Positions 22,188 to 32,502 are shown, counted from the first letter of the stretch. The stretch is DNA of 64,000 nucleotides from Terrabacter sp. MAHUQ-38 (GCF_014518425.1 NZ_JACVCU010000002.1:434001-498000); one strand, 5' to 3'. Notes: generated from the letters alone by a model not told the origin. Program-made: numbers and translations.

Positions 22188-23291
22188 ATGCGTACCTTCA
22201 CCAAGGTGCTGGGCGTCACGGCTGTGGCCGCCCTTGTTCTGGCCGGTTGCGGTCGGAACAGCGACACCGGCACGACGCCGGGCGCCTCCAACGGCGGCTC
22301 CGCCGCGGCGGGCTTCCCCGCCAACGCCCTGATCGGCGTCGCCCTGCCGCAGAAGACCTCCGAGAACTGGGTCCTCGCCGAGCAGCTGTTCAAGGACGGC
22401 CTGTCCGCCGCCGGCTTCCAGGGCGACGTGCAGTTCGCAAACGCCGGCGTGTCCGAGCAGCAGAACCAGATCCAGGCCATGGTGACCAAGGGCGCCAAGG
22501 TCATCGTCGTCGGCGCCATCGACGGCTCGCAGCTGGGCAGTCAGCTCAAGGCCGCCAAGGACGCCGGCGCCATCGTGATCGCCTACGACCGCCTCGTGAA
22601 GAACACGAACGCCGTCGACTACTACGTCGCGTACGACAACTTCAAGGTCGGCGAGCTGCAGGGCCAGGCCCTGCTCGACGGCATGGCCAAGAAGAAGGCC
22701 AACGGCCCTTACAACATCGAGCTCTTCGCCGGATCGCCCGACGACGCGAACGCCCAGGTCTTCTTCGACGGCGCGATGAAGGTGCTCAAGCCCAAGATCG
22801 CCGACGGCACGCTCAAGGTCGTCTCGGGCCAGACCAACTTCAACCAGGTCGTCACCCAGGCCTGGAAGGGCGAGAACGCGCAGCGGCGCATGGACACGCT
22901 CCTCTCGGCCAACTACACGAATGCCGACATCGACGGCGTCCTGTCGCCCAACGACAACCTCGCCCGCTCCATCATCACGTCGGTCAAGGCAGCCGGTAAG
23001 CCGGTGCCGGTCGTCACGGGCCAGGACTCCGAGGTCGAGTCGGTCAAGTCGATCATGGCGGGCGTCCAGTACTCCACCATCAACAAGGACACGCGCAACC
23101 TCGTCAAGGACACCATCGCGATGGTGACCGCCCTCCAGAAGGGCCAGCAGCCGAAGGTGAACGACACCAAGTCCTACAACAACGGGGTCAAGGTCGTCCC
23201 GGCGAACCTGCTCCCGCCCGTCATCGTGACCAAGGAGAACGCCGCCGAGGCGTACGCGAACGACCCGACGCTCTCCGCGCTCACGAAGTGA
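22188..23291 (+). CDS. ChvE-type sugar-binding lipoprotein of the ABC transporter
   Basis: The 367-residue protein has a lipoprotein signal (MRTFTKVLGV, then LVLAGC with Cys21) and a Ser/Gly-rich spacer. The periplasmic-binding type 1 fold follows: IGVALPQKTSENWVLAEQLF, VGAIDGSQLGSQLKAAKDAG, VIAYDRLVKNTNAVDYYVAY and VLSPNDNLARSIITSV. These match multiple-sugar (ChvE/GguC-type or xylose) binding proteins. It delivers substrate to the permease encoded upstream. AGGAAAG lies upstream of the ATG. The exact sugar is not readable. Confidence 0.94.
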   Translation: MRTFTKVLGVTAVAALVLAGCGRNSDTGTTPGASNGGSAAAGFPANALIGVALPQKTSENWVLAEQLFKDGLSAAGFQGDVQFANAGVSEQQNQIQAMVTKGAKVIVVGAIDGSQLGSQLKAAKDAGAIVIAYDRLVKNTNAVDYYVAYDNFKVGELQGQALLDGMAKKKANGPYNIELFAGSPDDANAQVFFDGAMKVLKPKIADGTLKVVSGQTNFNQVVTQAWKGENAQRRMDTLLSANYTNADIDGVLSPNDNLARSIITSVKAAGKPVPVVTGQDSEVESVKSIMAGVQYSTINKDTRNLVKDTIAMVTALQKGQQPKVNDTKSYNNGVKVVPANLLPPVIVTKENAAEAYANDPTLSALTK

Positions 23292-23319
23292 GCTGAGACC
23301 GCCCGGTCCCGCCACGAAG

Positions 23320-23353
23320 CGAAGGCCCGCCCCCCTCTTGGGGCGGGCCTTCG
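23320..23353 (+). terminator. Strong stem-loop terminator after sugar ABC operon
   Basis: GAAGGCCCGCCCC pairs perfectly with GGGGCGGGCCTTC around a 6-base loop, and the flanking C/G extends the stem to 14 bp. It begins 29 bases after the binding-protein stop. The T-tract is weak (TCGTCGT), common in high-GC Actinobacteria. Confidence 0.85.
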
Positions 23354-23420
23354 TCGTCCCGCGGAGGAGCAGAGCTGGACAGGGCCGCATCGCCGTGCGG
23401 CCCGGGCGTAGCGTCGCGCC

Positions 23421-24224
23421 ATGACGGACGTCTACCTGCACGGGCACCACTCCAGTGTCCTCGCGTCCCACGGGGTGCGGACGGCCGCGGACTCGGCGGC
23501 ATACCTGCTGCCCCACCTGCGCGACGGCCTCCATGTCCTCGACGTCGGGTGCGGCCCGGGCACCATCACCCTCGACCTCGCAGAGGCGGTCGGCCCCACG
23601 GGTCACGTCATCGGCATCGAGAACGTCACGGGGCCGCTCGCCGAGGCCGGCCGCAACGCCGCCGCACGCGGTGACGCACGCACGCGGTTCGAGCTGGCGG
23701 ACGTCATGGCGCTCCCGTATGCGGCCGCGTCCTTCGACGTCGTCCACGCCCACCAGGTGCTCCAGCACCTCACCGACCCCGTCGGCGCTCTCCGCGAGAT
23801 GGCGCGCGTCACTCGACCCGGCGGCCGCGTCGCGGTTCGCGACGTCGACTACGCCTCGATGGTGTGGCACCCGGCGTCCGCGGGCATGACGCGCTGGCTC
23901 GAGGTGTACCGCCGGCTCGCGCGGCTCAACCACGCCGAACCCGATGCCGGGCGACACCTCGTCGCCTGGGCGCACGCCGCCGGGCTCGCGCGCCTGACGC
24001 CTTCGGCGTCGCTCTGGACGTACGCGACGCCTGAGCAGTGCGCGTGGTGGGGAGGCGTCTGGGCGAGGCGGACGCTGCAGTCGACGTTCGCGACGCAGGC
24101 CGTGGAGCGCGGCCTGCTGACCGAGGACGAGCTGACGGAGGTCAGCGAGGCGTGGCGAGCCTGGTCGGTGCACCGGGACGCGTGGTTCGCGATGACCCAC
24201 GCCGAGATCCTCGCCACGGTCTGA
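23421..24224 (+). CDS. SAM-dependent methyltransferase (class I)
   Basis: The 267-residue protein has the Rossmann methyltransferase motifs VLDVGCGPGTITLDLAE (SAM loop), ELADVMALPYAAASFDVVHA and VLQHLTDPVGALREMARVTRPGGRV. It resembles the UbiE/COQ5-like small-molecule group. The C-terminal half is specific and gives no substrate clue. It stands alone after the sugar operon terminator, 67 bases downstream. Confidence 0.88.
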   Translation: MTDVYLHGHHSSVLASHGVRTAADSAAYLLPHLRDGLHVLDVGCGPGTITLDLAEAVGPTGHVIGIENVTGPLAEAGRNAAARGDARTRFELADVMALPYAAASFDVVHAHQVLQHLTDPVGALREMARVTRPGGRVAVRDVDYASMVWHPASAGMTRWLEVYRRLARLNHAEPDAGRHLVAWAHAAGLARLTPSASLWTYATPEQCAWWGGVWARRTLQSTFATQAVERGLLTEDELTEVSEAWRAWSVHRDAWFAMTHAEILATV

Positions 24225-24372
24225 CTCGGGCCCGGCTCAGGGATGCCGGTGGCGCTCAGCGGTACGGGTAGGGCTCGGCTGCGGCCGGGTGCTGCCGCGC
24301 CGCTGGGCGCCGCCGGCCCCTGTGAGGACAATCCGGTCGCCGCAGTGGCAGTCGCTTTGCCAGAGTGGCCGT

Positions 24373-25221
24373 ATGCCGTCCCGTGCACTCGCGTTCGCCC
24401 TGATCACTGCGCCGGCCGAGGCCAGAGCAGCCTTCGCCCGCCTCGTCGAGCGTGAGCCGGAGGCCCTCAGCGTCATCGCGAGCGTCACCGACGGCCTCGT
24501 CGTCGACCCCACGCGTTACACCGGTCCACGGTGGTGGGCCGGACGGGACGTGAGCGGCAGCGTCGTGGCCGCGTTCATGCACACACCCCCGCACCCGCTC
24601 CACATCGCTCTCGCCACGTCTGGGCAGGCCCGGGACCTCGCGGCCCTGCTCGCCGAGGAGGGAGACGCGCTGCCGGGCGTCGGCGGCCTGAGATCGCCCG
24701 CCGAGGCCTTCGCGGACGAATGGGTGGCTCGCACCGGCGCGAGCGCCTCGGTGGTCATGGAGGTCGGGCGGTTCGACCTGCCGACTCGGCCGCGCGTGCC
24801 GTTCCCGGTGCCCGGAGCGTTCCGCCTGGCCACCGAGGAGGACGCCGGGCTCGTCGAGGACTGGCACCAGCAGTTCTACGAGGTGATCGAGGGCCACGGG
24901 GCACGAGCGGCATCGCTGGACCGCCACATCGCCCAGCGACGCGTCGGGCTCTGGGAAGACGACGGTCGGCCGGTGTCGATGGCCTACGCGTCCCCCGCGA
25001 GCGGCGGCGTCACCCGGATCGCCGGCGTCTGGACTCCGCCGGCCCTGCGCGGCCACGGGTACGCGAGTGGTGTCGTCGCCGCCCTGAGCAGGGCCCGCCA
25101 GGACGCAGGTGAGGCGTGCATGCTCTACACCGACCTCGCCAACCCGACGTCGAACGCGATCTACCGGGCCATGGGCTACCGCCGCGTCGGCGACAGCATC
25201 AGTATCGCCTTCAGCGCGTGA
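24373..25221 (+). CDS. GNAT-family N-acetyltransferase
   Basis: The 282-residue protein has a poorly conserved N-terminal half and a C-terminal GNAT domain. The latter has RIAGVWTPPALRGHGYASGVVAALS (acetyl-CoA loop RGHGYA) and LYTDLANPTSNAIYRAMGYRR. The ATG at 24373 overlaps a GTATGCC word and is preferred over an upstream in-frame start at 24289, whose extension looks random. Substrate is unknown. Confidence 0.85.
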   Translation: MPSRALAFALITAPAEARAAFARLVEREPEALSVIASVTDGLVVDPTRYTGPRWWAGRDVSGSVVAAFMHTPPHPLHIALATSGQARDLAALLAEEGDALPGVGGLRSPAEAFADEWVARTGASASVVMEVGRFDLPTRPRVPFPVPGAFRLATEEDAGLVEDWHQQFYEVIEGHGARAASLDRHIAQRRVGLWEDDGRPVSMAYASPASGGVTRIAGVWTPPALRGHGYASGVVAALSRARQDAGEACMLYTDLANPTSNAIYRAMGYRRVGDSISIAFSA

Positions 25222-25310
25222 GTCCCCCGGCGCGCAAGGCAATGGCGTCCTTGCCGAGCGAGGCGTTCGTCGCAGTCTGCATGCCACCCACGCCAGGCAG
25301 CTGCCGGCGA

Positions 25311-26156
25311 CTAGAGCAGGACCGTGGTGAAGGCACCGACCTCGCGGAAACCACAGCGTGCGTAGGTGGCTCGCGCCGCCACGTTGAAGTCGTTGACGTA
25401 GAGCGACACCTCGTCGGCGAGCCCGTCGAGCACCTGCTCGAGGACGCTCGCCATGGCCGGCACCGACAGCCCCTGCCCCCGCAGCCGAGGGTGGAGCCAC
25501 ACTCCCTGCACCTGGGCGCACCCGAGGGCCAGGGAGCCGACGTCGGCCTTGAAGACGACCTCGCCGTCCTCGACCTTGACGAAGGTGTGCCCGGCGCGGA
25601 CGAGCGAGGAGATGCTCGTGCGGTAGCCGCGGTCGGAGCCGAAGTACGGCGGATAGCCGATCTCCTCGGTGAACATGTGGGCGGCCGCGGGGAGCACGAG
25701 GTCGACCTCGTCGAGGCTCGCCGGCCGGACGTCGGGGTCGAGGTCGACGCCGAGGTCCGATGGGCGCCTCCGCGTGGTCAGGAGGGGCTGGTGCGTGCGG
25801 ACGGCCCGCACCGGACCCCACGTCGGGCCGAGGCGGTCCCACAGCCCGACCACCTGGGGCGTGGGCCCGAAGATCGAGGCGCACTGCCGGCGCATCCTGG
25901 TGATCCGCGCCGCCACGGCCGTGAGGCCGTCGTCGTCGAGCTCGACGGGCACGACGTTGGCACTGACCCAGGCCAGGCCGCGCAGCTCGCCGTCGTTCCA
26001 GTGCCCGAGCAGCGACCCGGGCGACGAGCGCAGGGAGCCCTCGGCGATGCGCGCCGCGACGAACACGTTGGCCACCCGGTCGCGCGCGCAGACCTCGAGC
26101 GCGACGTCGTGGTCGGCAGCCGACAGCGGCCGCACGGGGAGGCGTTGGCGGAGCAC
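25311..26156 (-). CDS. GNAT acetyltransferase with DUF4081-type N-terminal domain
   Basis: The 281-residue protein begins VRPLSAADHDVALEVCARD and has VANVFVAARI, the opening of the DUF4081/GNAT proteins that sit downstream of ispG in many Actinobacteria. The C-terminal GNAT domain has VQGVWLHPRLRGQGLSVPAM and LYVNDFNVAARATYARCGF. The GTG at 26156 has a purine-rich GGGAGG almost touching it, so the exact start is uncertain. Here a uridine-kinase-like gene separates it from ispG. Substrate is unknown. Confidence 0.85.
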   Translation of the reverse strand: MLRQRLPVRPLSAADHDVALEVCARDRVANVFVAARIAEGSLRSSPGSLLGHWNDGELRGLAWVSANVVPVELDDDGLTAVAARITRMRRQCASIFGPTPQVVGLWDRLGPTWGPVRAVRTHQPLLTTRRRPSDLGVDLDPDVRPASLDEVDLVLPAAAHMFTEEIGYPPYFGSDRGYRTSISSLVRAGHTFVKVEDGEVVFKADVGSLALGCAQVQGVWLHPRLRGQGLSVPAMASVLEQVLDGLADEVSLYVNDFNVAARATYARCGFREVGAFTTVLL

Positions 26157-26224
26157 CTCCCAAGAGTGCCTGCCAGCGGGCCGGGTGTCACCCCGGCGCG
26201 CCTCACGATGCCGTCACGGCCTCG

Positions 26225-26893
26225 TCAGGGAGCCACGTACAGCACCGGTGAGTCCAGGTCGGTGTTGTCGACCACCCAGCCGGCGCGGCCGCGAGGGTCG
26301 GCCTCCGCGAGGTAGAGCAGCTGGCCACCGACGTAGCGATGGTTCGACTCGGCGTCCGGGTCGGGGTCGTGCCCGTCACCGAACCGGGCGTTGCCGCGTG
26401 GCACCGAAACGGCGAAGGGCACGTCGACCCAGATGGTCGCATCCCACACGTCGGTGAGCTCCGGCCGCTGGAGGAAGATGCCGTCGACGAGGAGCACGGT
26501 GTCGACGCCGACCGCGACGGGGTCCGGATGGACGGCACGGTCGGCGACGACGTCGTTCACGGCCGGCGTCACCGGCTCGCCGCGCCGGAACGGCTCGACG
26601 ACCACGTGCCGGAACGCGTCGTAGTCGTAGGAGTCCTCGTAGAAGGTCTCCGGTCCCCGGCCACGCGCCACGCGCTCCGCGCGGGGCCGGTGGAACCCGT
26701 CGATCGAGAGCCGCAGCACGTCGCGTTCGCCGGCCAGCACCTCGGCGAGCTCGTCCGCGAGCACCGTCTTGCCCGCGCCGTCGACGCCGTCGACGGCCAC
26801 GGCGACCCGCTCACCCGGCCGGAGCGCCGCGACGCGGTCCGCGAGGTCGCGCAGGACGACCCACCTCTGCGTCGACGGGGCTGGCGGTCGCAC
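26225..26893 (-). CDS. Uridine-kinase-like P-loop kinase
   Basis: The 222-residue protein has Walker A VDGVDGAGKTVLADEL, then RLSIDGFHRPR, FYEDSYDYDAFRHVVVEPF and VLLVDGIFLQRPEL, matching uridine-kinase/phosphoribulokinase-like proteins. It probably phosphorylates a nucleoside or related small molecule. Its GTG start directly follows the ispG stop with no gap, so it is read from the ispG message. Substrate specificity is inferred only from family. Confidence 0.87.
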   Translation of the reverse strand: MRPPAPSTQRWVVLRDLADRVAALRPGERVAVAVDGVDGAGKTVLADELAEVLAGERDVLRLSIDGFHRPRAERVARGRGPETFYEDSYDYDAFRHVVVEPFRRGEPVTPAVNDVVADRAVHPDPVAVGVDTVLLVDGIFLQRPELTDVWDATIWVDVPFAVSVPRGNARFGDGHDPDPDAESNHRYVGGQLLYLAEADPRGRAGWVVDNTDLDSPVLYVAP

Positions 26894-28054
<1,161 letters not shown>

Positions 28055-28143
28055 GCCCGCCATTATGTCCCGCGCCGTTCAGGGCGTATGCCGTCGGGCG
28101 GGCTCACCGGCCGCACCTGACGCGGCGTTCACCCGAAGAGCGC

Positions 28144-29490
28144 TCAGCCGAAGAGCCTGATCGGCTTGACGATGTCGGCGTAGATGAGCAGCACCGACAT
28201 CGTGATGAGCACGAGGGACATGCCGTAGGCGACGGGCAGGCCCTTGGCCACATCGACGAAGCCCGGGTCGGGCCGGTTGCGCAGGCGCGCATAGCCCTTC
28301 TTGACCGCCTCCCAGATCGCACCGGCCACGTGACCGCCGTCGAGGGGCAGGAGCGGGATGAGGTTGAAGACGAAGAGCGCGAGGTTGAGCGAGGCGATGA
28401 GCAGGATCAGCTGCGCGATCTTGACCCAGTTGCCGCCCTCGTCGGCCGGGATGTCGAGGGCCGCCACCTCGCCACCGATGCGCCCGACGCCGACCACGGA
28501 GATGGGGCCGTTGGGGTCGCGCTCCCCGGAGCCGAACGCCGCCTGGACGACGCCCGTCATCTTCTCGGGGATCTTGACGATGATCCCGGCCGTGTCGACG
28601 AGACGGTCCCACACGAACCCGGGCGCCTGCGCGATCGGGGTCTTGACGAGCTCCTGCCCGGGTGTGATGCCGGCGAAGCCCATGGAGGCGAGGACGGGCT
28701 TGCCGTCCCGCGCGACCGGGTCGCCCTCGTCGTCATAGGTGGCGCGCTCGAGGACGGCGGGCTTGATGTCGATCGACACCCGCTGGTCGCCGCGCTGGAC
28801 GACCCACGTCATCTGCCGGCCCTTGCTGTCGCGGATCGCGGCGGCGACCTGGTCCCACTTGGTGACCGGGGTGCCGTCGACCGAGAGAATGCGGTCGCGT
28901 TCCCGGAGACCGGCCGCCGTCGCCGGGGCGGCCGGGTCGCCCGGCTGGCACTTCGGCTGGGGGACCTGGAGCGTCGGGGCCGTGGTCGGCACGCACGGCG
29001 AGAGGGCGCCGACCTTCGGGGCCACCTGGGGCAGGCCGTACAGCGTGATGACACCAGTGATGAGGGCGGCGGCGATGATGAGGTTCATGATCGGGCCGCC
29101 GAGCATGATGATGACCTTCTTGCCCGGGCTCAGCTTGTAGAACACGCGGTCCTCGTCGCCGGGCTTGACCTCCTCCATGGAGTCCGCCCGCGCCTGGTCG
29201 ACCATCTGGCTGAAGCGGCCGGTCGAGAGGGTGCGCAGCTCGCCGGGCTTGTCACCGGGGCGCGGCGGGAGCATGCCGATCATGCGGACGTAGCCGCCGA
29301 GCGGGATCGCCTTGATGCCGTACTCCGTCTCGCCGCGGCGTCGCGACCAGACGGTCGGGCCGAAGCCGACCATGTACTGGGTCACCTTGACCCCGAACTT
29401 CTTGGCCGGCACGAGGTGGCCGATCTCGTGCAGCGCGATGCTCAGCGCCACGCCGACGACGACGACCAGGACCCCTAGGAAGAACAGCAC
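28144..29490 (-). CDS. rseP: Site-2 intramembrane metalloprotease RseP/Rip1 family
   Basis: This M50 protease cuts membrane anchors such as anti-sigma factors. The 448-residue product has the zinc site ALHEIGHLVPAKKFGVKV near the N-terminus, GGYVRMIGM, GGPIMNLIIAAALITGV, a PDZ domain around LRERDRILSVDGTPVTKWDQV, and the third metal ligand in LIPLLPLDGGHV. Four hydrophobic segments are visible. The start is taken as GTG 29490. No ribosome-binding site precedes it and the frame extends upstream into a palindrome, so a leaderless or unusual start is possible. dxr is normally just upstream but here a DUF559 gene intervenes. Confidence 0.93.
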   Translation of the reverse strand: MLFFLGVLVVVVGVALSIALHEIGHLVPAKKFGVKVTQYMVGFGPTVWSRRRGETEYGIKAIPLGGYVRMIGMLPPRPGDKPGELRTLSTGRFSQMVDQARADSMEEVKPGDEDRVFYKLSPGKKVIIMLGGPIMNLIIAAALITGVITLYGLPQVAPKVGALSPCVPTTAPTLQVPQPKCQPGDPAAPATAAGLRERDRILSVDGTPVTKWDQVAAAIRDSKGRQMTWVVQRGDQRVSIDIKPAVLERATYDDEGDPVARDGKPVLASMGFAGITPGQELVKTPIAQAPGFVWDRLVDTAGIIVKIPEKMTGVVQAAFGSGERDPNGPISVVGVGRIGGEVAALDIPADEGGNWVKIAQLILLIASLNLALFVFNLIPLLPLDGGHVAGAIWEAVKKGYARLRNRPDPGFVDVAKGLPVAYGMSLVLITMSVLLIYADIVKPIRLFG

Positions 29491-29520
29491 GGATTCATTG
29501 TCACATCCACCGCGCCCTTT

Positions 29521-29568
29521 CCCGGTTCGATGTATTGCCGCGGCCTCTGGCCCGCGGCAATACATCGA
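29521..29568. repeat. Palindromic hairpin element, copy 1 (left flank of DUF559 gene)
   Basis: TCGATGTATTGCCGCGG (29527-29543) pairs perfectly over 17 bp with 29552-29568 around an 8-base loop. With its left flank CCCGGT it matches copy 2 (30605 onward) over about 26 bases with one difference (G/T). It lies 31 bases upstream of the rseP start, between divergent rseP and the DUF559 gene. No T-tract is present, and the shared sequence argues for a repeat family, not two unrelated terminators. Confidence 0.85.
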
Positions 29569-29672
29569 CCCACAGGTTCTCGTGGTCCACACCCACCAGG
29601 TGCGGCGCAGGCTTGTCCACAGGTGGTCGGATCAACCCGCACGGGACGCGGAACGCTGGTGACCCTGTCGCC

Positions 29673-30590
29673 ATGGATCGCACTCGACGACGACGGTTGG
29701 CGAGCGACCTGGCAGAGGGCCAAGACGGCGTCGCCTCGCGTTCGCAGCTGGCGTCTCTCGGCATCTCACGTCATGACATCGGCTACGAGGTCGATGGCGG
29801 TCGCTGGCGGCGGTACGGACATCAGACGGTCGCCGTGCACACCGGTCCGCCTTCGGTGCTGGCCCGGTGCTGGGCAGCGGTCTTCGAGACGGGCGCCAGC
29901 ATCGCTGCCATCGACGGGGCGACAGCCCTGCAGCATGCCGGCCTCAAGGGCTACGTCGACGACGACATCCATGTCTCAGCCGTCCACAACCACAACACGA
30001 ACAGGCTCCGGGGAGTCAAGATCCACAAGGCGATTCGACGCGTGACGGGCGAGCTCGTGGAGGCCGGCCTGCCTCGCACGCGCCCCGAGGTGGCCGCGAT
30101 ACGCGCTGCACACTGGGCAGCATCCGATCGACAGGCCGCCCTCATCCTGCTGATGACGGTCCAGCAGCGCCTGACCACTCCGGCGCGACTCGCTGCGGCC
30201 CAGCGGCTCGTGCGCGGACGCACTCGTCGGGCGTTCATCCGCGCGGTGGTTCGTGACATCGCGTTCGGCGTGCAGAGCCTCGGTGAGCTCAACTTCGGTC
30301 GCCTGTGCCGGGCTCGAGGGCTGCCGGAGCCGTCGCGGCAAGTCGTGCGCCAGACGCCGGGTGGGCGCATCTATCTCGACGTCGCCTGGGACGGCTTCGA
30401 CCTCGTCGTCGAGATCGACGGAGCGCAGCACCGCTGGGGCCTCGCCGTCATGAACGACAACCTCCGACAGAACGACGTCGCTCTCTCGGGCGAGCGCGTC
30501 CTCAGGGTCGACATCATCGGGCTTCGCCTCGAGACCGATCGCTTCTTCGAGCAGATCGAGCGCGGTCTTTCACAGCGCCGCGCCGCCTGA
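29673..30590 (+). CDS. AbiEi-type wHTH + DUF559 (Vsr-like nuclease fold) protein
   Basis: The 305-residue protein has an N-terminal winged-helix segment (residues ~18-60, GVASRSQLASLGISRHDI) like the AbiEi antitoxin domain. Its middle is Arg/Ala-rich. The C-terminal DUF559 domain (~205-297) contains GRIYLDVAWDGFDLVVEIDG and RVLRVDIIGL. Asp236, Glu247 and Asp249 fit a PD-(D/E)xK-like metal site, so nuclease activity is possible but unproven. It is opposite in strand to dxr and rseP and splits that conserved set. Nearly identical hairpins flank it. No partner toxin is adjacent. Function is unknown. Confidence 0.85.
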   Translation: MDRTRRRRLASDLAEGQDGVASRSQLASLGISRHDIGYEVDGGRWRRYGHQTVAVHTGPPSVLARCWAAVFETGASIAAIDGATALQHAGLKGYVDDDIHVSAVHNHNTNRLRGVKIHKAIRRVTGELVEAGLPRTRPEVAAIRAAHWAASDRQAALILLMTVQQRLTTPARLAAAQRLVRGRTRRAFIRAVVRDIAFGVQSLGELNFGRLCRARGLPEPSRQVVRQTPGGRIYLDVAWDGFDLVVEIDGAQHRWGLAVMNDNLRQNDVALSGERVLRVDIIGLRLETDRFFEQIERGLSQRRAA

Positions 30591-30604
30591 GCCTGCCCAC
30601 ACCT

Positions 30605-30658
30605 CCCGGTTCGATGTATTTCCGCGGCCCCCAGGCCTCGGAAATACATCGAACCGGG
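30605..30658. repeat. Palindromic hairpin element, copy 2 (right flank of DUF559 gene)
   Basis: CCCGGTTCGATGTATTTCCG (30605-30624) pairs perfectly over 20 bp with 30639-30658 around a 14-base loop. Fifteen bases separate it from the DUF559 stop and 23 bases from the dxr stop, so it can terminate both convergent transcripts. The near-identity to copy 1 marks it as a dispersed repeat. Confidence 0.88.
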
Positions 30659-30681
30659 GAAGGGGGGACGTCGGGTGGGGG

Positions 30682-31893
30682 TCAGGTGGCGAGCGTGACG
30701 AGGGCGCCGGCGGTGGCGCGGGCCCAGGCGTCGGCGGCGAGGACGTCATCTAGCGTGAGGTCACGGACCGCGGATGCCGGCTCGGCGGCATACGCGTCGA
30801 TGATCCGCGAGACCGTGTCGACGATCTCGACGAAGCCGAGGCGACCGTCGTGGAAGGCGTCGACGCACACCTCGTTGGCGGCGTTGTAGACGGCCGGCCA
30901 CGTGCCGCCGGCCTCCCCCACGCGACGAGCGAGCGCGACGGCCGGGAAGGCCTCGTCGTCGAGCGGCTCGAAGTCCCACGACTGCGCCTTCGTCCAGTCG
31001 ACGGGCACGTCGGCGTCGGTGACCCGCTCGGGCCAGCTGAGGCCCAGAGCGATGGGCACGAGCATCCGCGGCGGCCCGGCCTGCGCGATCGTCGAGCCGT
31101 CGACGAACTCGACCATCGAGTGGATCATCTGCTGCGGGTGCACGACGACGTCGATGCGGTCGAAGGGGATGTCGAAGAGCAGGTGGGCCTCGATGACCTC
31201 GAGGCCCTTGTTCACGAGGGTGGCCGAGTTCGTCGTGATGACCCGGCCCATCGCGAAGTTCGGGTGCGCGAGGGCCTGCTCCGGGGTGACGTCGGCCAGC
31301 TCGGCCCGCGAACGCCCCCGGAACGGCCCGCCGCTCGCGGTGACGACGAGCCGTCGCACCTCGTCGGCACGCCCGCCGCGGAGGCACTGGGCGATCGCCG
31401 AGTGCTCGGAGTCGACGGGGACGATCTGGCCGGGCGCCGCGAGCGTCTTGACCAGGGGGCCACCGATGATGAGCGACTCCTTGTTGGCGAGCGCAAGCGT
31501 CGTGCCGGCCCGCAGGGCCGCGAGCGTCGGCTCGAGACCGATGGCACCGGTGATTCCGTTGACGACGACGTCCGCCTCGCGTCCGGCGAGCCGAGTGCTC
31601 GCGTCGGCTCCGACGAGCAGCTCCGGGTCGTAGGCCGTCACGCGGGCCTCGTCGGCCGCCCTCGCGATCGCGACGGTGAGCTCGTCCTGGGACCCGCCCG
31701 CCACCGCCACCACGGGGACGCGAAGGGCGACGGCCTGCTCGGCGACGAGGCCGAGGTTGCCGCCGGCAGACAGCCCGGTCACCTCGAAGCGGTCGGGGTT
31801 GCGACGCACCAGGTCGATGGCCTGGGTGCCGATCGAACCGGTCGAGCCGAGCAGGACGATGCGGCGGCGCAGCCGCGCCGGGGTCTCAGTCAC
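30682..31893 (-). CDS. dxr: 1-deoxy-D-xylulose-5-phosphate reductoisomerase
   Basis: Dxr converts DXP to MEP with NADPH. The 403-residue product has the nucleotide loop [32 protein letters not shown], the metal/substrate site [23 protein letters not shown] and [14 protein letters not shown]. Full family length. The ATG start near 31893 is supported by immediate homology. It is the first gene of the split dxr-rseP-ispG series; the DUF559 module lies just downstream. Confidence 0.96.
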   Translation of the reverse strand: MTETPARLRRRIVLLGSTGSIGTQAIDLVRRNPDRFEVTGLSAGGNLGLVAEQAVALRVPVVAVAGGSQDELTVAIARAADEARVTAYDPELLVGADASTRLAGREADVVVNGITGAIGLEPTLAALRAGTTLALANKESLIIGGPLVKTLAAPGQIVPVDSEHSAIAQCLRGGRADEVRRLVVTASGGPFRGRSRAELADVTPEQALAHPNFAMGRVITTNSATLVNKGLEVIEAHLLFDIPFDRIDVVVHPQQMIHSMVEFVDGSTIAQAGPPRMLVPIALGLSWPERVTDADVPVDWTKAQSWDFEPLDDEAFPAVALARRVGEAGGTWPAVYNAANEVCVDAFHDGRLGFVEIVDTVSRIIDAYAAEPASAVRDLTLDDVLAADAWARATAGALVTLAT

Positions 31894-31918
31894 CCCGGCA
31901 TTGTTCCGCAGCCGACGC

Positions 31919-32440
31919 TCAGGCGGTCACTCCCCTCGCCCGGAGCAGCTCGTCGCGCTTGAACGCGTAGGCGACGGCCCACGTCATGCGCAGGCGGTAC
32001 ATGCGGATGTCGTCGCCCCAGCTCCACGGGCTGCTGCCGTAGTAGGCGGTCCAGTGCGCCTCGACCTCGTCGCGCTCCGCCCCGGGCGGCATGAGCACGG
32101 CGTAGCCGTGGCTGAAGAGCGCCAGGTCTTCTCCGTCGATGTGCGCGACGCTGACCGCCGGGCGCTTCTCGAGGTGACGCGCCTTGGCCGACGAGCCGTC
32201 GGTGCTGAACGTCCACGTGCCGTGCAGGAAGTGGCCGTCCAGGGCGCTGATGCGGGGCTCGCCCGACGCGGTGACGGTGGCGACGGACAGCACCTTCATC
32301 CCGGTGAGCAGGGCGGTGAGCTGGTCGGCCGACAGGGTGCGTTCGTCGTTGATGATGCCGCGCAGATGCCCCGTGGACCTCGCGTGCGACTCGTCGAGCA
32401 GTGTCTGCAGTGCTGCGACCTGGTCAGGTGTCTCGAGCAT
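31919..32440 (-). CDS. Pyridoxamine 5'-phosphate oxidase-fold protein
   Basis: The 173-residue protein has a short helical N-terminus and then a split-barrel flavin-binding fold: [36 protein letters not shown] and [20 protein letters not shown] (the first given by its span). It is likely FMN- or F420-binding; the substrate is unknown. It lies 26 bases upstream of dxr on the same strand and may be co-transcribed with it. Confidence 0.85.
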   Translation of the reverse strand: MLETPDQVAALQTLLDESHARSTGHLRGIINDERTLSADQLTALLTGMKVLSVATVTASGEPRISALDGHFLHGTWTFSTDGSSAKARHLEKRPAVSVAHIDGEDLALFSHGYAVLMPPGAERDEVEAHWTAYYGSSPWSWGDDIRMYRLRMTWAVAYAFKRDELLRARGVTA

Positions 32441-32502
32441 CTTCCGACGCTAACGCCGAGTGCCGACACCGGGGTCGTCATGGCTGCGTGACCCGCGGGC
32501 CG

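Noticed and set aside
23320-23353. Palindrome as a mobile-element end
   Set aside because: Its position right after an operon, and its single occurrence, fit a terminator.
19080-24200. Minus-strand open frame of ~1,700 codons opposite the sugar ABC operon
   Set aside because: Its translation is Asp/Val/Gly/Arg-rich low-complexity sequence mirroring the third codon positions of the real plus-strand genes, a usual GC-rich antisense artefact.
29491-29672. Replication-origin-like region because of TTGTCCACA
   Set aside because: Only one good DnaA-box match, no cluster, and no dnaA/dnaN/oriC context.
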